From Cellulomonas sp. (GTDB lineage Bacteria > Actinomycetota > Actinomycetes > Actinomycetales > Cellulomonadaceae), in contig NZ_JAGIBD010000013.1 of the NCBI RefSeq assembly GCF_017744555.1, positions 1 through 64,000 on the forward strand: a DNA stretch of 64,000 nt, in the 5' to 3' direction. How positions within the stretch are numbered: position 1 is the first letter of the stretch; every line of letters starts with the position of its first letter. Positions 24,856 to 31,205 of this stretch are shown piece by piece. A program made the translations under genes and the position numbers. The notes under the pieces are model-generated. The model saw only the letters and a list, made by a program, of their open reading frames with translations. It was not told where the DNA came from and did not search any database.

Positions 24856-25003
24856 GGAATCATGCTCCTTGTTGACTGTGGGACATGCGGCCCGGTCCCC
24901 GGGCGGGGCGCCCCGGGCCGCGCGGGCTGGCCGCGTGCACGGGGACGACGCGCAAGACACTAACCCGTCGGTGAGCGCTCGACGTGCACGACGACACGCG
25001 GGA

Positions 25004-26044
25004 TCACGCGCGAGTGCGGGCCAGGAGCTCGTCGGCGGGCCACGCCGTGAGCACGCGCGACGCGTCGATCCCGTGCTGGACGGCCCGCGCGCACCCGGCG
25101 TCGAGCCAGTCGAGCTGACCGGGCGCGTGCGAGTCGGTGTCGATCGTGAAGTCGCAGCCGACGTCGACGGCGACCTGCAGGAGGTCGTGCGGCGGGTCGA
25201 GCCGGTCGGGGCGGCAGTTGATCTCGACGGCCGTCCTGTGCTCGGCGCACGCCTCGAACACGGCCCGTGCGTCGAACTCGCTCTGCGGCCGCTGGCGCCC
25301 GAGCAGCCGACGGCCGGTGCAGTGCCCGAGCACGTCGGTGCGCGGGTTGCTCACCGCTGCGATCATGCGGCGGGTCATGGCCGCACGGTCCATCCGCAGC
25401 TGGGAGTGGACGGACGCGACGACGACGTCGAGCTCGTCGAGCAGGTCGGGGTCCTGGTCCAGGTCGCCGTCGTCGAGGATGTCGACCTCGATGCCCGTCA
25501 GCACCCGGAACGGTGCGACGGCGCGGTTGAGGGCGCGCACCTGGTCCAGCTGGGCGCGGAGCCGGGCGGCCGAGAGGCCGTTCGCGACGGTCAGTCGCGG
25601 CGAGTGGTCCGTGACCGCGAGGTACTCGTGGCCGAGCTCGAGGGCCGCGAGCACCATCTCCTGCATCGGCGACGACCCGTCGGACGCCTCGGTGTGCGAG
25701 TGGAGGTCGCCGCGCAGGGCCCGGCGGAGCGCGGCGGCGGCCGGGTCGGCTTCGGTCGCCGCCGTCTGCGCGAGCTCGGACTCCAGCTGCTCCAGGTACG
25801 GCGACGTCCCGCCGCGCAGCGTGACCGCCACGACCTCGGCCGTCCGGGCTCCCACTCCGGGCAGGTCCGTCAGCGCGCCGGCCCTCTCGAGGACGTCGAG
25901 CCGCGCGGGATCCTGCTTCTCGATCGTGCGTGCCGCGTTCCGGAACGCAGCGCTGCGGTACGGGCTGGCCTGCGCGCGCTCGAGGAGGAACGCCACCCGG
26001 CGCAGCGCGGCGACCGCGTCGTCGCGCCGGTCGGACGCCGTCAC
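25004..26044 (-). CDS. PHP-domain phosphoesterase with helix-hairpin-helix (PolX C-terminal-like)
   Basis: A 346-residue protein. Residues 1-85 are a helical/HhH segment (FLLERAQASPYRSAAFRNAA; LTDLPGVGARTAEVVA), as in bacterial PolX but without the polymerase palm. The PHP domain follows (112-340) with DLHSHTEASDG, VTDHSPRL, GIEVDIL, SVHS, HCTGR and DTDSHAPGQ metal motifs. PHP domains in PolX act as 3'-5' exonucleases and AP-endonucleases. GTG 26044 overlaps the stop of ku (GTGA), so it is coupled to NHEJ. Confidence 0.88.
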   Translation of the reverse strand: MTASDRRDDAVAALRRVAFLLERAQASPYRSAAFRNAARTIEKQDPARLDVLERAGALTDLPGVGARTAEVVAVTLRGGTSPYLEQLESELAQTAATEADPAAAALRRALRGDLHSHTEASDGSSPMQEMVLAALELGHEYLAVTDHSPRLTVANGLSAARLRAQLDQVRALNRAVAPFRVLTGIEVDILDDGDLDQDPDLLDELDVVVASVHSQLRMDRAAMTRRMIAAVSNPRTDVLGHCTGRRLLGRQRPQSEFDARAVFEACAEHRTAVEINCRPDRLDPPHDLLQVAVDVGCDFTIDTDSHAPGQLDWLDAGCARAVQHGIDASRVLTAWPADELLARTRA

Positions 26045-27003
26045 GAGGCCTTGCGGCGGGTCTTGCGCGGCTTGGTCTCACCCGTGTCGTCGGCCGGCTT
26101 CTCGTCGGCGTCCTTCGCCGTCGACCGGCGCGCCTTCTTCTTCGGCGGTGCCTTCTCGTCGTCGTCGTCCTTCGCCGCCGCCTTCTCGGGTGCCTTCTCC
26201 TCCGCCGGCCGTGAGCCCCGGGCCTTCTCGACGCTGCGCTGCAGCGCGGCGAGCAGGTCGACGACCTCGCCGCCGCCTGTGCCCTCCGTCTCCTCGCCCG
26301 CCGGGACGGGCACGGGCCGGGTGCTGCCGGACGACACCTTGGCCTCGATCATCTGCTCGAGCGCCGCGGCGTAGCGGTCCTCGTACTGGCTCGGGTCGAA
26401 GTCCGCGGCGAGGGACTCGACGAGGGACGACGCCATCGCGAGCTCCTGGGGCCGCACGGTGACGTCGGCGTCGAGGATCGGGAAGTCGGCCTCGCGCACC
26501 TCGTCCGGCCACAGCAGCGTCTGCAGGCAGATGACGTTGTCGCGGACCCGCAGCACCGCCATGGTCTCGCGCTGCCGCAGCGCGACCTTCACCACCGCCA
26601 TGCGGTCCGCCTGCTCCAGCGCACCCCGCAGCAGCGCGTACGGCTTGGCCGCGGTCTTGTCGGGCTCCAGGTAGTACGTCTTGGCGAGCAGGATCGGGTC
26701 GACCTGCTCGGCGGGCACGAACTCCAGGACCTCGATCTCCCGCTCCGTCGCGAGCGGCAGCTGCCGGAAGTCGTCGTCGGTCAGCACGACGAGCTCGCCG
26801 TCCTCTGTCTCGTAGCCCTTCGCGATCTCCGAGTACTCGACCGTCTCGCCGTCGATGCTGCACACCTTGCGGTAGCGGATGCGCCCGCCGTCCTCCTTGT
26901 GCACCTGGTGCAGCGTCACCTCGTGCTCACCGGTCGCCGCGTACAGCCGCACGGGCACGTTGACCAGGCCGAACGCGACCGCACCCTTCCAGATCGCTCG
27001 CAT
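26041..27003 (-). CDS. ku: Ku protein (NHEJ)
   Basis: A 320-residue bacterial Ku. It starts MRAIWKGAVAFGLVNVPVRL and contains the Ku core (VHKEDGGRIRYRKVC; GYETEDGELVVLTDDDF; YLEPDKTAAKPYALL; MAVLRVRDNVICLQTL). A long Lys/Asp/Glu-rich tail follows from about residue 250, the kind that aids DNA threading and recruitment of LigD. It forms a dimer ring on broken DNA ends. It is divergent from the ligD ligase gene and coupled to the PHP gene, so ends can be held and processed together. Confidence 0.94.
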   Translation of the reverse strand: MRAIWKGAVAFGLVNVPVRLYAATGEHEVTLHQVHKEDGGRIRYRKVCSIDGETVEYSEIAKGYETEDGELVVLTDDDFRQLPLATEREIEVLEFVPAEQVDPILLAKTYYLEPDKTAAKPYALLRGALEQADRMAVVKVALRQRETMAVLRVRDNVICLQTLLWPDEVREADFPILDADVTVRPQELAMASSLVESLAADFDPSQYEDRYAAALEQMIEAKVSSGSTRPVPVPAGEETEGTGGGEVVDLLAALQRSVEKARGSRPAEEKAPEKAAAKDDDDEKAPPKKKARRSTAKDADEKPADDTGETKPRKTRRKAS

Positions 27004-27093
27004 GGGTCGTCGCCTCCGGGGATGAGGGGCCGGCGCGGCCGGGGCAGGCCACCGGCCCGTGACGTGCACGGGTCCTGTCGGCAGGATGGACCC

Positions 27094-28023
27094 GTGGAGC
27101 CCATGCTCGCCACCCCTGCGCCGCAGGTCGGCGCCCTGCCGAGGGGCCCCGCGTGGGCGTTCGAGGTCAAGTGGGACGGCGTGCGGGCGCTCGCGGACAC
27201 CACCGGCGAGCGCGTGCGGTTGTGGAGCCGGAACGCGCGCGAGGTCACGCCGGCCTACCCGGAGCTCGCCGCGCTCGCGGACGTCCCGCCTGCGGTCCTC
27301 GACGGCGAGATCGTGCTGCTCGCCGACGGCGTGCCCTCGTTCGCGGCGCTCGCCGAGCGGATGCACGTGCGCGACGCCCGCCGGGCCGCAGCGCTCGCGC
27401 GCCGTCAGCCGGTGACGTACCTCGTGTTCGACGTGCTGCGGCTCGGCGGCGTGGACCTCACGGTTCGCACGTACGACGAGCGTCGCGACGTGCTCGCCGG
27501 GCTCGCGCTGCCCGACCGTGTGCAGCTCTCCCCCGTCTACCCCGACGGCGACGACCTGTGGCAGGTGACCCGCGCGCACGGGCTCGAGGGGGTCGTCGCG
27601 AAGCGTCGCAGCTCGACATACCAACCCGGACGGCGGTCCGCCGACTGGGTGAAGTCCGCGCACGTGCGCACCCGGACGGCCGTGGTCGGCGGCTGGCGCG
27701 AGGAGAGCACAGGGACGGGCCGCATGGGTGCCCTCATGCTCGGCGCGTACGACGGTCGCGGTGCGCTGCGGTTCCTCGGCCGCGCGGGCAGCGGGCTGAC
27801 CGGCCCGCTCGCGCAGGACCTCGGGCGCCGCGTGGCGGCCAGGGCCACCAGCCCGTTCGACGACGAGGTGCCCGCCCTCGACGCGCGCGGCGCCCGCTGG
27901 TGCGATCCCCTGGTCGTCGTGGACACCCGCTACCTCAACCGCACCCCCGACGGCCGTCTGCGACAGCCCGTGATCCGCGGCATCCGCACCGACGCCGTCG
28001 CGGACCCCTGGGAGCAGCCGTGA
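27094..28023 (+). CDS. ligD: ATP-dependent DNA ligase, LigD ligase domain
   Basis: A 309-residue enzyme consisting of the ligase module alone. The nucleotidyl-transferase lysine is in FEVKWDGVRAL; other motifs are SRNAREVTPAYPEL, LDGEIVLL, YLVFDVLRLGG, GLEGVVAKRRSSTY and DWVKS. A C-terminal OB-fold follows (VVGGWREES; RTYLN-like DTRYLNRTPDGRLRQPV). There is no nuclease (PE) domain. GTG 27094 with AGGA seven bases upstream. The stop overlaps the next gene by GTGA. It would seal nicks in Ku-bound ends. Confidence 0.9.
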   Translation: MEPMLATPAPQVGALPRGPAWAFEVKWDGVRALADTTGERVRLWSRNAREVTPAYPELAALADVPPAVLDGEIVLLADGVPSFAALAERMHVRDARRAAALARRQPVTYLVFDVLRLGGVDLTVRTYDERRDVLAGLALPDRVQLSPVYPDGDDLWQVTRAHGLEGVVAKRRSSTYQPGRRSADWVKSAHVRTRTAVVGGWREESTGTGRMGALMLGAYDGRGALRFLGRAGSGLTGPLAQDLGRRVAARATSPFDDEVPALDARGARWCDPLVVVDTRYLNRTPDGRLRQPVIRGIRTDAVADPWEQP

Positions 28024-28898
28024 GCCCCGAGCGTCAGATGGTCGACGTCGAGGGCCGCCAGGTCCGGGTGAGCCACCTCGAGAAGGTCATGTACCCGTCG
28101 ACCGGGACCACCAAGGCCGAGGTGATGAGCTATCTCCTGCGCGTCGCCCCGGCGCTGCTCGCGCAGCTCAAGGACCGGCCGGTCACCCGCATCCGCTGGC
28201 CCGACGGCGTGGCGGGCGAGAAGTTCTTCGAGAAGAACGTGCCACGCGGCGCACCGGACTGGGTGCGCCGGCAGACCGTGCGGGCGGCCCCAGGGGCCGA
28301 TGACGAGGGCGCCGAGCTCGTGCTGCCGTTCGTCGACGACCTCGCGGGGCTCGTCTGGTGCGCGAACCAGGGATCGCTCGAGCTGCACACCCCGCAGTGG
28401 TCCGTCGGCCCGCGCGGGGGCGTGCGGCGCCCCGACCGGCTCGTCATCGACCTCGACCCCGGTGCGCCCGCCGGGCTCGACGAGTGCGCGGAGGTCGCCC
28501 ACCTCGTGGCCGACCGGCTCAAGGACGACGGCCTGCCGGAGTCGGTGCCGGTCACGTCGGGCAGCAAGGGCATGCAGCTGTACGCGAAGCTCCCGGGCAC
28601 ACGCTCCGTGATGGAGGTGCGGCAGTACGCCCGCGACCTCGCGTACGCCGTCGCGGCCGCGCACCCGCGGCTCGTCGTCGCCGTCATGAAGAAGGACGTG
28701 CGCGGCGGGAAGGTGCTCATCGACTGGTCGCAGAACCACCCCGCGAAGACGACGATCACGCCGTACTCGCTGCGCGGCCGCGACCTGCCGCGGGTCGCAG
28801 CGCCCCGGTGGTGGGACGAGGTCGGCCCGGGGTTGCAGCAGCTCGGGCCCGACGAGGTCGCGGACCGGCTGGAGGCCGACGGCGATCCCTTCGCGTGA
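28020..28898 (+). CDS. ligD: LigD polymerase (primase-like) domain protein
   Basis: A 292-residue archaeo-eukaryotic primase-type polymerase. It contains the DLDPG metal motif (about 140), SGSKGMQLYAKL and VLIDWSQNHPAKTT, with YSLRGRDLPRVAAPRWWDEV closing the fold. The N-terminal HLEKVMYPSTGTTKAEV and WPDGVAGEKFFEKN are usual. It fills gaps with ribonucleotides or deoxynucleotides during end joining. GTG 28020 overlaps the ligase stop. Together with the ligase it rebuilds LigD as two proteins, with the nuclease part missing from this window. Confidence 0.92.
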   Translation: MSPERQMVDVEGRQVRVSHLEKVMYPSTGTTKAEVMSYLLRVAPALLAQLKDRPVTRIRWPDGVAGEKFFEKNVPRGAPDWVRRQTVRAAPGADDEGAELVLPFVDDLAGLVWCANQGSLELHTPQWSVGPRGGVRRPDRLVIDLDPGAPAGLDECAEVAHLVADRLKDDGLPESVPVTSGSKGMQLYAKLPGTRSVMEVRQYARDLAYAVAAAHPRLVVAVMKKDVRGGKVLIDWSQNHPAKTTITPYSLRGRDLPRVAAPRWWDEVGPGLQQLGPDEVADRLEADGDPFA

Positions 28899-29046
28899 GC
28901 CTCCCGGTCCGCCGGCGCACATCCGGGTGGGTGGCCCGCGCGTGCGTCTGACGTCGGACGCTCGGATGGCGAGGGCTCGCGACCTGGGGCAGCGTTGACG
29001 CCGCCGGGGATCGGACCCCCGGGAGCCGAGGAGAAGGAGCGCCCTG

Positions 29047-29613
29047 ATGGCACAGAAGCTGCCCAAGTACACCGTCCCGTCCCTGACGAAGCAGCAGGGG
29101 GCCGAGGTGGCCGCCATCCTCCAGCAGCGTCTCGACGCGCTCAACGACCTGGCCCTCACGCTCAAGCACATCCACTGGAACGTCGTCGGTCCGCACTTCA
29201 TCGCGGTGCACGAGATGCTCGACCCTCAGGTGGACGCGGTGCGGCTCATGGTCGACGCGATCGCCGAGCGCATCGCGACGCTCGGCGTGGCCCCCGTCGG
29301 CACCCCGGGCGCGCTCGTGAAGAACCGCACGTGGGACGACTACGCGATCGGCCGCGACGGCGCCATCGCCCACCTCGGTGCTCTCGACGAGGTGTACGTG
29401 GGCGTGATCAGCGACCACCGGCAGGCGGCGAAGGACGTCGAGGAGACCGACGACGTCACCAACGACCTGCTGATCGGGCACCTGCACGAGCTCGAGCTGT
29501 TCCACTGGTTCGTGCGGGCGCACCTCGAGTCCTCCGGCGGCGCCCTGAGCACGGCGACCGCGGAGGGCGAGGTCGCCTCGGCCCGGAAGGCGGGCCAGAA
29601 GGAGAGCGCGTGA
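29047..29613 (+). CDS. dps: Dps/ferritin-like DNA protection protein
   Basis: A 188-residue Dps-type four-helix protein. The ferroxidase ligands are in LALTLKHIHWNVVGPHF, HEMLDPQVDAVRLMVDAIAERI (with Asp/Glu) and the last helices ELELFHWFVRAHLE. It stores iron and protects DNA from oxidants. The tail is Ala/Glu-rich. A GGAGAAGGAG lies ahead of ATG 29047. Its stop overlaps the next gene's start by GTGA, so the two proteins should be made together. Confidence 0.9.
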   Translation: MAQKLPKYTVPSLTKQQGAEVAAILQQRLDALNDLALTLKHIHWNVVGPHFIAVHEMLDPQVDAVRLMVDAIAERIATLGVAPVGTPGALVKNRTWDDYAIGRDGAIAHLGALDEVYVGVISDHRQAAKDVEETDDVTNDLLIGHLHELELFHWFVRAHLESSGGALSTATAEGEVASARKAGQKESA

Positions 29614-30773
29614 CCGCTGCGCGACCGGTGAAGGCCGTCCGGGCCGGTGCGTCGACCGTGCTGCGCGCTGCGCGGGTCGGCGCCCGGCCCGCGGGCTCCG
29701 CGCGGCCGCCCGTGCACCGTGCGGCCCGTTTCGAGGACGCGTTCGACCGCCGGGTCGCGGCGGTGCTCCGGCGGCGGGGCTGGACGGTCCGCATCGAGCC
29801 GTACGCCGGGTACGGCGGCCCCGGGTGGGTGCGGGTCATGGCCCGGACCCTGCTGGCTGCGCCCGTGGTGCGGGATGCCGACCTGCCGGGCGCCGGTGCC
29901 GCCGCGCAGGCCGGGACACGCCAGGCGAAGAGCCTGCGCGGGTGGCGCAGCTTCGCGACCGCGCAGGTCGCCGGGGCGCAGCTCGAGGTGACGGTCGGCG
30001 ACCGGACGCACCACGTCGTGACCGACCGGGGCGGGTACGTCGACGCGCTGCTGGAAGCCGACCTCGCACCGGGGTGGCACGACGTCGTGCTGCGGACGCA
30101 GGACGGCGACCGGGCGGTCGCGCCGGTGCACGTCGTCGACCCCGGCGTCCGGTACGGGATCGTGAGCGACATCGACGACACGGTGCTCGTGACCCGCCTG
30201 CCGCGCCCGTTCGTGGCCGCGTGGAACGTGCTGGTGCGCCACGAGAACGCGCGCGAGCCCGTGCCCGGGATGGCCGAGCTGTACCACCGGTTGCTCGCCG
30301 CCGACCCGCGCGCGCCTGTCGTGTACCTGTCCACCGGTGCGTGGAATGCGGCGCCGACGCTCGGGCGGTTCCTGCGACGGCACGGGTACCCGGCGGGCCC
30401 AATGCTGCTCACCGACTGGGGTCCGACAAACACCGGGTGGTTCCGCAGCGGACCCGAGCACAAGCGGGCGCAGCTGCGACGGCTCGTGCACGAGCTCCCG
30501 GACGTGCGGTGGATCCTGGTCGGCGACGACGGGCAGCGCGACCCCGAGATCTACGCGGAGGCCGCGCGGCTGTTCCCCGAGCACCTGAGGGCGGTCGTCG
30601 TCCGGCAGCTCACGTTCGGCGAGCACGTCCTCGCGCGCGGGCTGCCGGTCCAGGGACCGGCGGGTGCGCGCGCCGAGCGGGCCGCCGAGCGCGAGGGCGT
30701 GCCCGTGGTGCTGGGGCCCGACGGGTCGTCCATCCTGCGGCAGATGGCGGCGCGAGGCCTGCTGGAGCCGTGA
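29610..30773 (+). CDS. App1-like phosphatase domain protein (DUF2183)
   Basis: A 387-residue protein. The first 200 residues form a beta-rich N-terminal domain (RIEPYAGYGGPGWVRVMART; VTVGDRTHHVVTDRGGYVDA) that precedes a HAD-like phosphatase with the nucleophile motif VSDIDDTVLVT, then VYLSTGAWNAAPTL and WILVGDDGQRDPEIYAE. Fungal App1 is a phosphatidate phosphatase; bacterial substrates are not known. GTG 29610 overlaps dps by GTGA. No signal peptide is visible. Confidence 0.83.
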   Translation: MTAARPVKAVRAGASTVLRAARVGARPAGSARPPVHRAARFEDAFDRRVAAVLRRRGWTVRIEPYAGYGGPGWVRVMARTLLAAPVVRDADLPGAGAAAQAGTRQAKSLRGWRSFATAQVAGAQLEVTVGDRTHHVVTDRGGYVDALLEADLAPGWHDVVLRTQDGDRAVAPVHVVDPGVRYGIVSDIDDTVLVTRLPRPFVAAWNVLVRHENAREPVPGMAELYHRLLAADPRAPVVYLSTGAWNAAPTLGRFLRRHGYPAGPMLLTDWGPTNTGWFRSGPEHKRAQLRRLVHELPDVRWILVGDDGQRDPEIYAEAARLFPEHLRAVVVRQLTFGEHVLARGLPVQGPAGARAERAAEREGVPVVLGPDGSSILRQMAARGLLEP

Positions 30774-30787
30774 CGCCGGCCGGGCCC

Positions 30788-30994
30788 TCAGAGGCGCTGC
30801 GGGTCGTCCCAGTCCTCGAGGCTCGCGATCGCCTCGTCGTCCGCCTCGAGCTCGACCGCGTACAGCGAGCGCGGCGCGCGCCGAGGGTCACCACCCGAGC
30901 GGGCGTCGGCAGCGGCCAGCTGGGCCTCCGGCAGGACCGGGTCGGCGAGGTGCTCGGCGGCGGGGTCGGACGTCAGGTCGCGGTCGCGGCTCAT
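30788..30994 (-). CDS. Small acidic hypothetical protein (68 aa)
   Basis: A 68-residue protein starting MSRDRDLTSDPAAEHLAD, with acidic low-complexity character and the C-terminal ASLEDWDDPQRL. It has no membrane segment or Cys. It is convergent with the phosphatase gene and lies upstream of the GH74 promoter region, in the opposite direction. Translation signals are weak, and I cannot assign a function. Confidence 0.5.
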   Translation of the reverse strand: MSRDRDLTSDPAAEHLADPVLPEAQLAAADARSGGDPRRAPRSLYAVELEADDEAIASLEDWDDPQRL

Positions 30995-31039
30995 ACGGTC
31001 GGTTCTACCCCGCCGAGCGGCCGTCCGCATGTGCCGTCC

Positions 31040-31065
31040 GCGGGGTGTTCATAAACCTTTCGCCC
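31040..31065 (+). promoter_or_regulatory. Candidate control element upstream of the GH74 gene
   Basis: GCGGGGTG followed by a short AT-rich core with TAAACCTTTCGCCC. It mirrors the element at 19552-19576 before the GH6 gene, with a 2-base spacing difference, and is likewise 120-141 bases ahead of the start codon. Confidence 0.5.
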
Positions 31066-31077
31066 ACTGCCCCGGGT

Positions 31078-31091
31078 TCGAAGCGCTTCGA
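31078..31091. promoter_or_regulatory. Palindromic operator upstream of the GH74 gene
   Basis: TCGAAGCGCTTCGA is a perfect 14-bp palindrome with the CG centre typical of LacI-family operators (it resembles the GAGCGCTC core used by CebR/CelR). It lies 114 bases before the GH74 start. Confidence 0.6.
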
Positions 31092-31205
31092 TACGGTCCC
31101 CGCGACCGACGCCGGGCCGGCTGCGTACTCGCACCGCGCGACGGTCGCCCCCGCCCCCGCGGACGTCGTCGGGGCGTCCTGTCCCGCCACGAAGGAGTGC
31201 AGCGG

